A program made the position numbers and the translations under genes. 64,000 bases of DNA from Sphingosinicella sp. GTDB lineage: Bacteria; Pseudomonadota; Alphaproteobacteria; Sphingomonadales; Sphingomonadaceae. The DNA is taken from assembly GCF_013911755.1 (NCBI RefSeq), contig NZ_JACESP010000002.1:62001-126000 (forward strand). The letters are read 5' to 3'. This document shows positions 1-9,247 of the stretch, piece by piece; within the stretch, counting starts at the first letter, position 1, and every line of letters starts with the position of its first letter. The notes under the pieces are model-generated. The model was not told the origin of the DNA. It saw nothing but the letters and a program-made list of their open reading frames with translations, and did no database searches.

Positions 1-1
1 C

Positions 2-478
2 GCCGCGACGCTGAAAGTGGCGCCCGCCGAGCTCCCCGCGCGCGTGCAGGCGCTCGTCGATGAGCGCCGCCGCCTGGAGCGCGAGCTTGCCGATGCCAGG
101 AAGGCGCTGGCGCTTGGCGGCGGGGGTACCGCCCCGGCGGCGGAAGCCGAGGAGGTCGCGGGCACGAAGTTCGTTGCGCGCGTCGCCGAAGGGCTCGATC
201 CTAAGGATCTGCGCGGTGCGGTTGATGACGCGAAGAAGCAGGTCGGCTCGGGCGTTGCCGCGATCGTGGCAGTGAACGAGGGCCGCGCGAGCATCGCCGT
301 CGGCGTCACCGATGACCTGATCCAACGCTTCAATGCGGTCTCGCTCGTGCAGGCGGGCGTTGCGGCGCTCGGCGGCAAGGGTGGAGGCGGACGCCCAGAC
401 ATGGCGCAGGGCGGTGGTCCTGATGGCGACAAGGCGGCGGAGGCCATCGCGGCGGTGAAGGGCGTGCTCGCGACCTGA
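2..478 (+). CDS. alaS: Alanyl-tRNA synthetase, C-terminal fragment
   Basis: This is the 3' end of alanyl-tRNA synthetase, which charges tRNA-Ala in the cytoplasm; the gene begins before the window. The visible ~158 residues match the C-terminal DHHA1-type region: a coiled-coil-like stretch rich in Glu, Arg and Ala, then a compact alpha/beta domain with the glycine-rich segment GGKGGGGRPDMAQGGG that is characteristic of AlaRS C-termini. The catalytic and editing domains are off the edge. It ends 5 bases before the convergent antiporter gene, with no obvious terminator between them. The assignment rests on the glycine-rich motif and overall similarity and is considered secure. Confidence 0.93.
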   Translation, partial: AATLKVAPAELPARVQALVDERRRLERELADARKALALGGGGTAPAAEAEEVAGTKFVARVAEGLDPKDLRGAVDDAKKQVGSGVAAIVAVNEGRASIAVGVTDDLIQRFNAVSLVQAGVAALGGKGGGGRPDMAQGGGPDGDKAAEAIAAVKGVLAT

Positions 479-483
479 GGAGC

Positions 484-2277
484 CTACTCCGTCGTTTCCT
501 CGTCGCTGCGACGCAGGCGTGACGCGGCTTTCAGCGGCTCGCGCGGTAGATCCGGGACCATGGCCTTGATCTTGTTGCGCTTGATCTCGCGCATCTCGTG
601 AATCGATGCGATGACGAGGCCCATCGGCCGTCCGATGTCGACAAGCACGGCTTCGGCCAGCTGAAGCGAGGATTCCAGCGTTTCCGGCACGGCATCCGTG
701 GCGCCCGCTCGGTAGAGCTGGGCGGCATGCTCTGCGTCCTTCGCGCGGGCGATAATGCAAAGGTTGGGGTAGGCTGCGCGCACGTCGCGCGTCGTCGCCA
801 CGAGCTGGACCGGATCGTCCATGGTCAGCACGATCGCGCGCGCGTTCGCGATGCCGAGATGCTCCAGCAGCCCCGAGCGGCCGACGTCGCCGAAAACGAT
901 TTCGTGCCCGCGCTTGCGGCCGAGTTCGACCATGTCGATGTCCGCATCGACGATCACGAAGGACTGTTCATGGCGCACCAGCATATCCGCCACCATCTGG
1001 CCCACCCGGCCATAGCCGGCGACGATCGTACATCCGCTGTTTTCGGAAGGTTCCCGGGCCGGTTCGCGCGCCGCCGGGTCTACGCGCCGCGCCGTGTCGC
1101 TGCCGATCCGTGCCAGCAGCGGCGTAGCGGTAAGGCCGACAGCGGTGACGATCTGCCAGAAAGCGGCGGTGTCGGTGTCGATCACGCGCGCCTGTACGGC
1201 CGCGGCGAGCACGATGAGCGTGGTTTCCGATGGTGACGCCATCAGCACGCCGACATTCGCGGCAACGCCCCGGGGAGCGCCCGAAAGGCGGAGGAGCCCG
1301 CTTGTTACGAATGCCTTCACGAGGATGATGCCGACGATCGCGAGCATCAGGAACGGCCACATCCGGGCGATGAGTTCAAAATCCAGGCTCATGCCCACCG
1401 TCATCAGGAAGACGCCGAGCGCCAGGTTCTTGAACGGCTCGACGGTGACTTCCACCTGCATCCGGTATTCCGTCTCGGCGATCACCAGACCGGCGACGAG
1501 CGCGCCGACGATGGGCGAAAGACCGACCGCGCTGGTCGCAAGGCTGGCGCCCATGACGACGACCATGGAGACGGCAAGAAAAAGCTCCGGGCTTTTGGTA
1601 CGGGCCGCCTGCCGGAATAGGCGTGGCAGCAGCAGCTTTCCGAGCCCCAGGAGCGCGACCACCACCAACGCACCGAGCACCACCGTTCGGGTAAGGTCGC
1701 CTGCGTCATCGCTGCCCGGAAGCGGGCTGATGACGCCCATCACAAAAATGATGGGAACAATCGCCAGATCTTCGAACAACAGCATTGCGAAGGCAGGCTT
1801 GCCGATCGCGCTCTTGGTACCTGTCATCGGCAGCACGAGCGCGGTGGAGGACATCGCGAGCGCAATGCCGAGCATCAGCGAAACCACCGCCCCAAGATCG
1901 GTGAACTGATGGAGTAGGACGCCGATGAGGCCGCCCGATATGGCGAGTTCCGCCGGGCCGATGATGAACACCAGCCCGCGCAAATCCCAAAGGCGCCGGA
2001 ACGAAAGCTCGAGGCCGATCGAAAACAGCAGCAGGATGATGCCGATCTCGGCAAAAGGATCGATGACCTCACGATCATCGATCGAAATATGCCGAACCCA
2101 GGGCAAAGCTTCACCCAGCCGCCCGAGCCCGGCGGGGCCTATAAGGAGCCCGACGAGGATAAACCCGATGACCGGGCTGATCCGAAGACGATGAAACGCG
2201 GGTATGACAAGGCCGGTCGCGCCCAGAATAACAAGCGCATCACGAAAACCGGGGGAAAAGAGCGGATCTGCGGCCAC
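484..2277 (-). CDS. KefB/YbaL-type monovalent cation:proton antiporter (CPA2 family) with RCK domain
   Basis: A 597-residue inner-membrane antiporter of the CPA2 family, expected to exchange K+ or Na+ for protons. Residues ~10-395 form about a dozen hydrophobic helices, including the family segments GFILVGLLIGPAGLG and LFSIGLELSFRRLW near the N terminus. From ~415 there is a cytosolic TrkA-N/RCK Rossmann domain with the nucleotide-binding loop GYGRVG. The start is GTG, giving (M)AADPLFSPGF. It lies convergent to alaS and 55 bases downstream of icd on the same strand. Whether glutathione adducts gate it, as in KefB/KefC, cannot be seen; the arrangement is closest to YbaL. Confidence 0.88.
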   Translation of the reverse strand: MAADPLFSPGFRDALVILGATGLVIPAFHRLRISPVIGFILVGLLIGPAGLGRLGEALPWVRHISIDDREVIDPFAEIGIILLLFSIGLELSFRRLWDLRGLVFIIGPAELAISGGLIGVLLHQFTDLGAVVSLMLGIALAMSSTALVLPMTGTKSAIGKPAFAMLLFEDLAIVPIIFVMGVISPLPGSDDAGDLTRTVVLGALVVVALLGLGKLLLPRLFRQAARTKSPELFLAVSMVVVMGASLATSAVGLSPIVGALVAGLVIAETEYRMQVEVTVEPFKNLALGVFLMTVGMSLDFELIARMWPFLMLAIVGIILVKAFVTSGLLRLSGAPRGVAANVGVLMASPSETTLIVLAAAVQARVIDTDTAAFWQIVTAVGLTATPLLARIGSDTARRVDPAAREPAREPSENSGCTIVAGYGRVGQMVADMLVRHEQSFVIVDADIDMVELGRKRGHEIVFGDVGRSGLLEHLGIANARAIVLTMDDPVQLVATTRDVRAAYPNLCIIARAKDAEHAAQLYRAGATDAVPETLESSLQLAEAVLVDIGRPMGLVIASIHEMREIKRNKIKAMVPDLPREPLKAASRLRRSDEETTE

Positions 2278-2319
2278 GACGGCATCCTAACGGGGAGGCC
2301 GCCGCGGCGTCAGCAGAAA

Positions 2320-2334
2320 AGCGCCTAAAGCGCT
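2320..2334 (-). terminator. Short hairpin overlapping the icd stop codon
   Basis: Read on the minus strand, the stop codon of icd runs into AGCGC, a five-base loop, GCGCT and then TTTC. This could be a weak intrinsic terminator for icd. The stem is only five pairs and the T-run is short, so readthrough into the antiporter gene is likely. Confidence 0.3.
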
Positions 2335-3553
2335 AGAATTCCTTGCTCATCGCGGTTTCGAGGTTCTCCACGATCTTCTCGAAGAACTGCTCGGTGGTCA
2401 TCCACGCCTGATCCGGACCGATGAGGAGCGCGAGATCCTTCGTCATGTGACCCTCTTCGACCGTCTCGACGCAGACGCACTCGAGCAGCTCACCGAATTT
2501 GGTGACCTGCGGCGTGTTGTCGAGCTTGCCGCGGTGCTTGAGGCCGCCCGTCCACGCGAAGATCGAGGCGATCGGGTTCGTCGAGGTCGCCTTGCCCTGC
2601 TGGTGCATCCGGTAGTGGCGCGTCACGGTGCCGTGCGCCGCTTCGGCCTCCACGGTCTTGCCGTCGGGCGTCATCAGAACCGAGGTCATCAGACCAAGCG
2701 AACCAAAGCCTTGCGCGACGGTATCGGACTGAACGTCGCCGTCGTAGTTCTTGCAGGCCCAGACAAACTTGCCGCTCCACTTCAGCGCCGACGCCACCAT
2801 GTCGTCGATCAGACGGTGTTCATAGACGATTCCAAGCTTGTCGAACTGTGCTTTGAATTCCTTGTCGAAAACCTCCTGGAACAGATCCTTGAAGCGGCCA
2901 TCATAGGCCTTGAGGATGGTGTTCTTGGTGGAAAGATACACCGGCCACTGGCGCGCGAGGCCGTAGTTGAGCGAGGCGCGCGCGAAGTCGCGGATCGAAT
3001 CGTCGAGATTGTACATGCCCATCGCGACGCCGGCGGTCGGGAATTCGAACACCTCGTGCTCGATTGTCTCACCGTTCTCACCGGTCCACTTCATCGTCAG
3101 CTTGCCGGCGCCCGGGATCAGGAAGTCGGTGGCCTTGTACTGGTCGCCGAACGCGTGGCGGCCGATGACGATGGGGTCGGTCCAGCCTGGCACGAGGCGC
3201 GGCACGGATTTGATGACGATCGGCTCGCGGAACACGACGCCGCCCAGGATGTTGCGGATCGTACCGTTCGGCGACTTCCACATTTTCTTGAGGTTGAACT
3301 CTTCGACGCGCGCTTCATCGGGTGTAATCGTCGCGCACTTTACGCCGACGCCGAACTCCTTGATGGCGTTCGCGGATTGCACGGTCACCTTGTCATCGGT
3401 GGCGTCGCGGTTCTCGATGCTGAGATCGTAATATTTGAGGTCGACGTCGAGGTACGGGAGGATCAGGCGCTCGCGAATCCACTGCCAGATTATCCGCGTC
3501 ATCTCATCGCCGTCGATCTCGACGATGGGGTTCTCCACCTTGATCTTCGCCAT
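2333..3553 (-). CDS. icd: NADP-dependent isocitrate dehydrogenase (eukaryotic-like type)
   Basis: A 406-residue cytosolic TCA-cycle enzyme that oxidises isocitrate to 2-oxoglutarate and CO2 with NADP+. It begins [20 protein letters not shown] and carries the substrate loop [12 protein letters not shown] (residues ~94-105) and the [10 protein letters not shown] segment near the coenzyme site. Both are typical of the homodimeric, eukaryotic-like class common in Alphaproteobacteria rather than the E. coli Icd class. The length is as expected for that class. The gene is transcribed divergently from psd across a 159-base gap. The start codon is ATG. Confidence 0.97.
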   Translation of the reverse strand: MAKIKVENPIVEIDGDEMTRIIWQWIRERLILPYLDVDLKYYDLSIENRDATDDKVTVQSANAIKEFGVGVKCATITPDEARVEEFNLKKMWKSPNGTIRNILGGVVFREPIVIKSVPRLVPGWTDPIVIGRHAFGDQYKATDFLIPGAGKLTMKWTGENGETIEHEVFEFPTAGVAMGMYNLDDSIRDFARASLNYGLARQWPVYLSTKNTILKAYDGRFKDLFQEVFDKEFKAQFDKLGIVYEHRLIDDMVASALKWSGKFVWACKNYDGDVQSDTVAQGFGSLGLMTSVLMTPDGKTVEAEAAHGTVTRHYRMHQQGKATSTNPIASIFAWTGGLKHRGKLDNTPQVTKFGELLECVCVETVEEGHMTKDLALLIGPDQAWMTTEQFFEKIVENLETAMSKEF

Positions 3554-3675
3554 CGATACCTCTTGGTCGTGTATGGATTTTTACTCGCGCACGCTCTTGG
3601 CGGAAACGAGGGCCAAGATCAACAGGCGGCGGGGTTGCGACAGGACGCTTTGCCAGCTTTCTCATAAGCTGCGCG

Positions 3676-3705
3676 TTGTCATCATACCTGCGCAGGGGCT
3701 AAAGA
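3676..3705 (+). promoter_or_regulatory. Predicted promoter of psd, possibly leaderless
   Basis: TTGTCA (3676-3681) and TAAAGA (3700-3705) are separated by 18 bases. Transcription would start six to eight bases downstream, essentially at the psd ATG (3713). No Shine-Dalgarno sequence precedes that ATG, which fits a leaderless transcript. This is a pattern match by eye only. Confidence 0.35.
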
Positions 3706-3712
3706 TAGGCGC

Positions 3713-4519
3713 ATGAACGACACAACACCCCCCGAGACGCCCGCAACGCCACCTGAAGCGACCACCGTTCCGACGCCGGCGCCGGCTGCGCCCGTGCCTG
3801 CCGAAGCCGCTGCGACCTACAAGTTTCCGCCTTCCATCCATCCGGACGGCAACAAGTTCGTGGTGCTTGCAGCGGTTCTAACCGGATTTTTCTGGTTCGT
3901 CGTCGATTGGGACATTCTCGGCTGGCTTTCGGCGGCTCTCACGTTCTGGACCTTCGCCTTCTTCCGCGACCCCCAGCGCGTTACGCCTGAAGGAGCGGGA
4001 CTCGTCGTTTCGCCTGCCGATGGCCTGGTGTCGCAGATCATGGAGGTGCCGGCACCGCGCGAGATTTCCGGCAGCGAGCGCGGCATTGGCGAGGGAACCT
4101 TCACGCGCGTCTCGATTTTCATGAGTGTGTTTGATGTGCATGTGAACCGCTCCCCGATCGCGGGTACGCTACGCGATATCGTCTATGTCCCCGGCAAGTT
4201 CGTGAACGCCGAGCTCGACAAGGCGAGCGAGCACAATGAGCGGCAGTATTTCGTTGTTGAAAGCGCCGATGGGCGCCGCATCGGCTTCACGCAGATTGCC
4301 GGCCTCGTCGCGCGGCGGATTATCAAATTTGTGAATACAGGTGAAAGCGTGGGCGCGGGCCAACGTGTCGGCCTCATCCGCTTCGGCAGCCGCGTCGACG
4401 TGTACCTGCCCGCAGGCACAGTTCCCGCCGTGGCGGTCGGACAGCGTGCAGTCGCCGGCGAAACCGTGATCGGCCGTCCGGGCGGCCCCGGTGATCGGCT
4501 GCGCGGCGTCCGCCAGTGA
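3713..4519 (+). CDS. psd: Phosphatidylserine decarboxylase
   Basis: A 268-residue membrane-bound enzyme that decarboxylates phosphatidylserine to phosphatidylethanolamine. Residues 1-35 are an unusual Pro/Ala/Thr-rich extension. A hydrophobic stretch follows (~47-83, [15 protein letters not shown] and neighbours), then the catalytic domain with the [13 protein letters not shown] motif. Self-cleavage to form the pyruvoyl group should occur at Gly-Ser in [12 protein letters not shown] near residue 223. This is the short, two-subunit class lacking the classical LGST. The gene overlaps pssA by four bases (GTGA), so the two enzymes of the pathway are translationally coupled, but in the order decarboxylase then synthase. 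Confidence 0.93.
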   Translation: MNDTTPPETPATPPEATTVPTPAPAAPVPAEAAATYKFPPSIHPDGNKFVVLAAVLTGFFWFVVDWDILGWLSAALTFWTFAFFRDPQRVTPEGAGLVVSPADGLVSQIMEVPAPREISGSERGIGEGTFTRVSIFMSVFDVHVNRSPIAGTLRDIVYVPGKFVNAELDKASEHNERQYFVVESADGRRIGFTQIAGLVARRIIKFVNTGESVGAGQRVGLIRFGSRVDVYLPAGTVPAVAVGQRAVAGETVIGRPGGPGDRLRGVRQ

Positions 4520-5370
4520 AGGTCGACCACGAGCGTCCGCGCAGGCTGAAACGGGTCATCCCGATTCGGGTGCTGATCCCAAACGCGATCACCATCGCCG
4601 CGCTCTGCGCCGGGCTCACCTCCGTGCGCCTCGCCATCGCCGGGGATTTTGACCGGGCGATCCTTGCGATTGTCGTGGCGGGCGTGCTCGACGGTATCGA
4701 CGGGCGCGTTGCACGTCTGCTGAAAGGCGCAAGCCGCTTCGGCGCCGAGCTTGATTCGCTGTCCGACGTCACGGCGTTCGGCGTCGCGCCCGCCCTCGTC
4801 ATCTATTTGTGGACGCTGGAGCAGCTTCCGGGCGTGGGCTGGATCGTAGCGCTCGCCCATGTCGTCTGTTGCGCGCTGCGGCTCGCGCGTTTCAACGCTA
4901 GCCTCGACGTCACCGACCAGCCGCACAAGCAGCACGGTTTCCTCACGGGCATTCCCGCGCCTGTGGGGGCGGGGCTGACGCTGAGCCCGATGTTTCTTTA
5001 TTACTGGCTGGAGCCGACCCGTTTCGCCCATTATTCGGAGGTCGGCACCGCTGCCACCGCCATCGTCGTCGGCACGGTCGCCTTCCTGATGGTCTCGAAC
5101 CTGCCGACCTATTCGTGGAAATCGGTGCGCATCCGTCCCGAATACCGCATCATGACACTCGTCGGCGTAGCGTTGTTTGCAGGGGCGTTGCTTTCGGCGC
5201 CGTATATGACGCTATCGCTGATATCCGTGGTCTATGCGGCGACGATCCCGATGGCGATCCTGTCGTACCGCAAGGTCAGGCGGCAAGCGGTAGCGGCTGC
5301 CATTCCCGATACCGCGGAGCCGGGCACGGGCGCGGCATCGGCTCAACAGCCGTCACCAGACGCTCCGTAA
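4516..5370 (+). CDS. pssA: CDP-diacylglycerol-serine O-phosphatidyltransferase
   Basis: A 284-residue integral-membrane CDP-alcohol phosphatidyltransferase that joins CDP-diacylglycerol and L-serine to make phosphatidylserine. The family signature is complete: DGRVAR (62-67), G76, D80 and D84. About seven hydrophobic helices follow. The GTG start overlaps the psd stop. The C-terminal ~30 residues are hydrophilic and rich in Ala, Pro and Thr. Its 3' end overlaps, antisense, the last 95 bases of a small minus-strand gene (5276-5500). Confidence 0.93.
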   Translation: MKVDHERPRRLKRVIPIRVLIPNAITIAALCAGLTSVRLAIAGDFDRAILAIVVAGVLDGIDGRVARLLKGASRFGAELDSLSDVTAFGVAPALVIYLWTLEQLPGVGWIVALAHVVCCALRLARFNASLDVTDQPHKQHGFLTGIPAPVGAGLTLSPMFLYYWLEPTRFAHYSEVGTAATAIVVGTVAFLMVSNLPTYSWKSVRIRPEYRIMTLVGVALFAGALLSAPYMTLSLISVVYAATIPMAILSYRKVRRQAVAAAIPDTAEPGTGAASAQQPSPDAP

Positions 5371-5500
5371 TCACGGCCTCGATTTCGCCGCGAAGCGCCC
5401 GCGCGATGGCCAGGCGCGCATCCGCGAACATGCGAGCAACCACGGCGAAGCTTACGAAAAGCAACAGACTTGAAAGCGTGGCAGAGAGCATGAAGGCCAT
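5276..5500 (-). CDS. Small single-span membrane protein behind tandem LexA boxes (candidate SOS protein)
   Basis: A 74-residue protein with no family I recognise. Residues ~4-23 (MLSATLSSLLLFVSFAVVAR region) form one hydrophobic span. A basic, probably cytoplasmic segment follows (RLAIARALRGEIEAV), then a Pro-rich tail with one Cys and one Trp. A good ribosome-binding site, AAGGGG, sits seven bases before the ATG. Two adjacent GTTC-N7-GTTC LexA boxes lie 16 to 49 bases upstream, with a consensus TTGACA -35 just beyond them. Size and topology recall the small SOS or damage-induced division inhibitors of Caulobacter (SidA, DidA), but there is no sequence argument for homology. The last 95 bases overlap pssA in antisense. 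Confidence 0.6.
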   Translation of the reverse strand: MAFMLSATLSSLLLFVSFAVVARMFADARLAIARALRGEIEAVITERLVTAVEPMPRPCPAPRYREWQPLPLAA

Positions 5501-5515
5501 GTTTGAACCCCTTTT

Positions 5516-5530
5516 GTTCTTCTCATGTTC
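5516..5530 (-). promoter_or_regulatory. LexA box 1 (GTTC-N7-GTTC)
   Basis: On the plus strand GTTC (5516-5519), seven bases, GTTC (5527-5530), matching the direct-repeat SOS box of Alphaproteobacteria exactly. It is the copy nearer the start codon of the small membrane protein gene. Confidence 0.75.
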
Positions 5531-5534
5531 GCTT

Positions 5535-5549
5535 GTTCCATATTTGTTC
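5535..5549 (-). promoter_or_regulatory. LexA box 2 (GTTC-N7-GTTC), tandem copy
   Basis: A second exact GTTC (5535-5538)-N7-GTTC (5546-5549), four bases from box 1. On the minus strand a perfect -35 hexamer TTGACA lies at 5561-5556, so this box falls between -35 and -10 and box 1 falls near the transcription start. Bound LexA should block the promoter firmly. Confidence 0.75.
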
Positions 5550-5639
5550 TCTCATTGTCAAGAGGTGGTGTTGTCGGCGCCGGATTGATTGGCGGCGGGG
5601 CTCCGGCTAGCCTCTGGCCGCTCTTTGGGAGGAGTCACC

Positions 5640-7271
5640 ATGTTAGGCGGAATGCAGGACTGGCCTTTGCTGGTCTGGAAACTCATTGACCACGCAGCGC
5701 TCAATCACGGCACGCGGGAGATCGTTACGGCGCTCGTCGAGGGCGGCGAAGCCCGTTCGAATTGGCGCGAGGTGCGCGACCGTGCGCTCAAGGTTGCGCA
5801 GGCGTTGAGCCGTCTGGGCATCCGGCTTGGCGATCGCGTAGCGACGCTCGCGTGGAACACGCAGCGCCATGTAGAGTGCTGGTACGGCATTTCGGGCATG
5901 GGCGCGGTCGCGCACACTGTGAACCCGCGCCTGTTCGAGGAGCAGATCGTCTACATTATCAACCATGCGGCCGACCGCGTGCTGTTCTTCGATCTCACCT
6001 TCGTGCCGATCGTGGAACGGATCGCTCCGAAGCTGAACACAGTCGAACACTATGTGCTGATGACTGGGCGCGAGCACCTGCCCGAGACAAGTATTCCGAA
6101 CCTTCTCGCCTATGAAGACCTGATCGCCGAGAGCGACGGCGATTTCGAATGGGCCAATATTGACGAGCAGACGCCCGCTGGGCTCTGCTACACCTCGGGG
6201 ACGACGGGCAATCCCAAGGGCGTGCTCTACACGCACCGCTCGAACGTACTTCACACGCTCGGCGGGAACTCGGCCGATGCGCTCGGCCTCACATCTTCGA
6301 CGTCGATCCTGCCGGTCGTGCCGATGTACCATGCGAACGCGTGGGGCGTGCCCTATGCCGCCGCTGCCGCGGGCGCGAAGCTGGTGATGGGCGGCGCGCA
6401 TTTCGACGCGCCGACGCTGCACGGCCTCATCCTTCGCGAGAAGGTGACGCTCACCGCTGCCGTTCCCACCGTCTGGCTTTCGATGCTCCAGCACCTCGAA
6501 AAGACTGGCGAGGGGCTCGGTGAACTCAAACGCGTCGTCATCGGCGGCTCCGCCGTGCCGCGCTCGATGATCGTCGATTTCAAGCAGAAGTATGACGTCA
6601 CGGTCTGCCACGCGTGGGGCATGACGGAGATGTCACCGCTCGGCACGCTCGGCTCGCTTTCCGCCGAGGCGCTCGAAAAGCCGCAGGAAGAGCAGTTCGA
6701 TATCCAGACCAAGCAGGGCCGCTCGATCTTCGGTGTCGAGATGAAGATCGTGGACGACAACGGCGACGAAATGCCCCGCGACGGCAAGGCGTTCGGGCAC
6801 CTGATGGTGCGCGGACCCTGGGTTGTGCGCGAATATTACGCAGGTGACGGCGGCCACGTACTCGATGCCGACGGCTGGTTCGACACGGGCGACGTCGCCA
6901 CGATCGACGCTTCCGGCTACATGCAGATCACCGACCGCGCGAAGGACGTGATCAAGTCCGGCGGCGAGTGGATCAGCTCGATCGAGCTCGAAAACGAGGC
7001 TGTCGGCCATGCCGCTGTGGCCGAGGCGGCGGTGATCGGCCTGCCGCACCCGAAGTGGGACGAGCGGCCGCTTCTCATCATCGTGCTGAAGGCGGGCACA
7101 AACCCGAGCAAGCAGGAGCTTCTCGATCACCTCGAAGGCCGCGTCGCCAAGTGGTGGATGCCCAACGACGTCGTCTTCGTGGAGGAAATCCCCCACACGG
7201 CAACGGGCAAGATCCAGAAGCTGACGCTGCGCCAGCAGTTCAAGGACTACCGCTTCCCCGACGCCGCCTAA
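5640..7271 (+). CDS. Long/medium-chain fatty-acid-CoA ligase (AMP-forming)
   Basis: A 543-residue member of the ANL adenylate-forming superfamily that activates a carboxylic acid, probably a fatty acid, to its CoA thioester. The AMP-binding P-loop [11 protein letters not shown] is at 184-194. The A5-like GMTEMSP motif, the A7 GWFDTGD motif and the A8/A10 region with [15 protein letters not shown] and the catalytic Lys in TGKIQK all follow. The start is the ATG preceded by TTGGGAGGAGTC, an excellent ribosome-binding site; an upstream in-frame start at 5589 is less likely. It resembles AlkK-type synthetases. Chain-length specificity cannot be read from the sequence. Its stop overlaps the next, convergent gene by four bases. 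Confidence 0.9.
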   Translation: MLGGMQDWPLLVWKLIDHAALNHGTREIVTALVEGGEARSNWREVRDRALKVAQALSRLGIRLGDRVATLAWNTQRHVECWYGISGMGAVAHTVNPRLFEEQIVYIINHAADRVLFFDLTFVPIVERIAPKLNTVEHYVLMTGREHLPETSIPNLLAYEDLIAESDGDFEWANIDEQTPAGLCYTSGTTGNPKGVLYTHRSNVLHTLGGNSADALGLTSSTSILPVVPMYHANAWGVPYAAAAAGAKLVMGGAHFDAPTLHGLILREKVTLTAAVPTVWLSMLQHLEKTGEGLGELKRVVIGGSAVPRSMIVDFKQKYDVTVCHAWGMTEMSPLGTLGSLSAEALEKPQEEQFDIQTKQGRSIFGVEMKIVDDNGDEMPRDGKAFGHLMVRGPWVVREYYAGDGGHVLDADGWFDTGDVATIDASGYMQITDRAKDVIKSGGEWISSIELENEAVGHAAVAEAAVIGLPHPKWDERPLLIIVLKAGTNPSKQELLDHLEGRVAKWWMPNDVVFVEEIPHTATGKIQKLTLRQQFKDYRFPDAA

Positions 7272-8332
7272 AACAGGGAAAACTGCCTGCCGCGCGGGCT
7301 GAACAGGTCCGTGCGCAGCGGGATGTCGCGGCGGGTGAGCCCGAAGCGGCGGCAGCCGGCCTGAAAACGTGCGCGGATCATTGCGGCGTAGGCGCCCTGC
7401 GGCTTGAAGCGCGCGTGGAAGCCGCCCTCGTTGTCCTTGCCGCCGCGCATTTCCCGTATGTGCGCCATCACCCGCGCGGCGCGGTCCGGCATGTTCGCGT
7501 CAAGCCACGCGCGAAAGATCGGCGAGACCTCGTGCGGCAGGCGGATGAGGATCATGGAGGCCATGCCCGCGCCTGCCTTTGCCGCCGCCTCCAGGATCGC
7601 CTCGATCTCGTGGTCGTTGATGGCCGGGATGAGTGGGGCGAGCGACACGGAAACGGGCACGTGGGCTTCGACGAGCGCCTTTACCGCCGCGATGCGCCGA
7701 TGCGGAGCGGTAGCGCGGGGCTCCAGCGTCTTCGCGGTCTCGGGATCAAGCGTGGTAACGGACACCATCACCGCGGCAAGGCCGCGTTCCGCCATAGGGG
7801 CGAGGATATCGATATCGCGCATCACGCGTGCGGACTTGGTGGTGATCATCACGGGGTGATTGGTTTCCGACAAGATTTCGAGTATTTTCCGCGTAGTGCC
7901 GTACTTTCCTTCCACAGGCTGGTAAGGGTCGGTGTTGGTGCCGAGTGCCATCGGCCGGCATTCATAGCGCGGATTCTCCAGCTCCTTCCTGAGCAGTTCG
8001 GGAATGCTCTTCTTCACCGTCAGCCTGCGCTCGAAATCGAGCCCGGGCGAAAGGCCGAGGTAGGCATGGGTCGGCCGCGCGAAGCAATAGACGCAGCCGT
8101 GCTCGCAGCCGCGATAGGCATTGATCGAGCGGTCGAAGGAGAGGTCGGGCGAGGTGTTGCGCGTGATCGCGGTGCGCGGTGTTTCATAGCTGATCTCGGT
8201 GCGGAACGATGGCAGGTCGTCCTCGGCCACTGAGTCCAGCCAATCGCCGTCCGCCTCACGCGCCAGATCGTCGAAGCGGGTGCTGGTTGTGTTCAGGGTT
8301 GCGCCGCGCGCGGCGTTGACGCGTCTCGACAT
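7268..8332 (-). CDS. SplB-like radical SAM protein (PA0069 family)
   Basis: A 354-residue radical S-adenosylmethionine protein. The [4Fe-4S] ligands are the cysteines of CEHGCVYC (C76, C80, C83), a CxxxCxxC motif preceded by SINAYRG. The C terminus is [10 protein letters not shown], a conserved ending in this family. The family is related to spore photoproduct lyase, which repairs UV-induced thymine dimers, but the reaction of this branch is not established. The ATG at 8332 was chosen because it lies just after the predicted promoter; an upstream in-frame extension would run through the LexA box. A LexA box upstream makes a DNA-damage role plausible by inference. Confidence 0.8.
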   Translation of the reverse strand: MSRRVNAARGATLNTTSTRFDDLAREADGDWLDSVAEDDLPSFRTEISYETPRTAITRNTSPDLSFDRSINAYRGCEHGCVYCFARPTHAYLGLSPGLDFERRLTVKKSIPELLRKELENPRYECRPMALGTNTDPYQPVEGKYGTTRKILEILSETNHPVMITTKSARVMRDIDILAPMAERGLAAVMVSVTTLDPETAKTLEPRATAPHRRIAAVKALVEAHVPVSVSLAPLIPAINDHEIEAILEAAAKAGAGMASMILIRLPHEVSPIFRAWLDANMPDRAARVMAHIREMRGGKDNEGGFHARFKPQGAYAAMIRARFQAGCRRFGLTRRDIPLRTDLFSPRGRQFSLF

Positions 8333-8338
8333 TGACAA

Positions 8339-8367
8339 ATTATGCGCGCAGGTTAAGAACAAATCAA
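8339..8367 (-). promoter_or_regulatory. Predicted promoter of the SplB-like gene, overlapped by a LexA box
   Basis: On the minus strand TTGATT (8367-8362) and CATAAT (8344-8339) are spaced by exactly 17 bases. The expected start point falls at about 8332, the A of the ATG, so the mRNA may be leaderless. The -35 hexamer lies inside the LexA box. Confidence 0.4.
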
Positions 8368-8371
8368 GAAC
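8357..8371. promoter_or_regulatory. LexA box (GAAC-N7-GAAC) between two divergent genes
   Basis: GAAC (8357-8360), seven bases, GAAC (8368-8371) exactly matches the alphaproteobacterial SOS box. It overlaps the -35 of the minus-strand SplB-like gene. It also lies 19 bases after a plus-strand TTGACA (8333-8338), where a -10 for the VOC gene would be expected, so both genes could be repressed. Confidence 0.65.
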
Positions 8372-8387
8372 AATGAGAGGAATGGAG

Positions 8388-8723
8388 ATGGCGCGCTTCA
8401 ACTACGTGGAACTGCCGACGCGCGATATCGCGAAGGCCAAACGCTTTTACGCGGGCGTGTTCGGATTCAAGATCAACGACTTCGGGCCGGATTATGCCGC
8501 GACGGTAACAGGCGACACGGACATCGGCTTCAACGGCACGGGCGAACACGTAACCGCGCATGTGCTGCCGGTGATAGAAGTCGACGACCTGGAAGCGGCA
8601 CGGGAAGCCGTGATTGCAGCAGGCGGTATAATCAGCCTCGACATTTTCCCGTTCCCCGGCGGTCGCCGCTTCCACTTCGTCGATCTCGAAGGGCACGAGC
8701 TTGCTGCGGTGAAGAGCGACTAG
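8388..8723 (+). CDS. VOC family (glyoxalase/bleomycin-resistance-like) protein
   Basis: A 111-residue protein of the vicinal-oxygen-chelate fold. It opens with the typical beta strand and helix [20 protein letters not shown] and ends with [13 protein letters not shown], where the Glu of GHELA is the usual metal ligand. The substrate is unknown. The ATG at 8388 follows GAGAGGAATGGAG; in-frame ATGs at 8373 and 8382 are alternatives. It is divergent from the SplB-like gene with a LexA box between them. The stop overlaps convergent moaB by four bases. Confidence 0.8.
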   Translation: MARFNYVELPTRDIAKAKRFYAGVFGFKINDFGPDYAATVTGDTDIGFNGTGEHVTAHVLPVIEVDDLEAAREAVIAAGGIISLDIFPFPGGRRFHFVDLEGHELAAVKSD

Positions 8724-9247
8724 CGCTCCCGCAGCCTCGGCATCAGTTCCACGAAGTTGCAGGGGCGGTGGCGGCTGTCGAGCTGCGCTGCAAGAATGCC
8801 GTCCCAGCCATCCTTCACTGCGCCGGTCGAGCCGGGCAGGGCGAAGATGTAGGTACCGCGTGCAACGCCTGCTGTGGCGCGCGACTGCACGGTGGACGTG
8901 CCGATCGACTGGAAGCTGAGCCAGCGGAACAGTTCGCCGAAGCCGGGGATGTCCTTCTCGCAGACCTCGGCAAGTGCTTCGGGCGTGACGTCGCGGCCAG
9001 TGACGCCGGTGCCGCCCGTGGTGATCACGCAGTCGATCTCGGGGTCATCGATCCATGCCGCGAGCTGTTCGACGATAGTCCCGACGTCATCCTTCACGAT
9101 TTCGCGTGCCGCGAGCACGTGCCCGGCACCCTCCAGCCGCTCAACGAGCGTAGCCCCCGAACGATCGTCGGTGAGGCTGCGCGTGTCGGAGATGGTAAGC
9201 ACGGCGATACGGACCGGAAGGAAGGGCAGGCTTTCGTCAATCGGCAT
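8720..9247 (-). CDS. moaB: Molybdenum cofactor biosynthesis protein MoaB
   Basis: A 175-residue cytosolic protein of the MoaB/Mog family that binds molybdopterin and, in organisms using MoaB instead of Mog, is thought to adenylylate it before molybdenum insertion. The signature [11 protein letters not shown] is at residues 76-86. The ATG start overlaps the end of the upstream uracil-DNA glycosylase gene by 11 bases, so the two are co-transcribed. mobA, acting later in the same pathway, is elsewhere in the window. Confidence 0.9.
   Translation of the reverse strand: MPIDESLPFLPVRIAVLTISDTRSLTDDRSGATLVERLEGAGHVLAAREIVKDDVGTIVEQLAAWIDDPEIDCVITTGGTGVTGRDVTPEALAEVCEKDIPGFGELFRWLSFQSIGTSTVQSRATAGVARGTYIFALPGSTGAVKDGWDGILAAQLDSRHRPCNFVELMPRLRER

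Noticed and set aside
2447-3667. A 406-codon open frame antisense to icd
   Set aside because: Shadow of icd with no recognisable domain.
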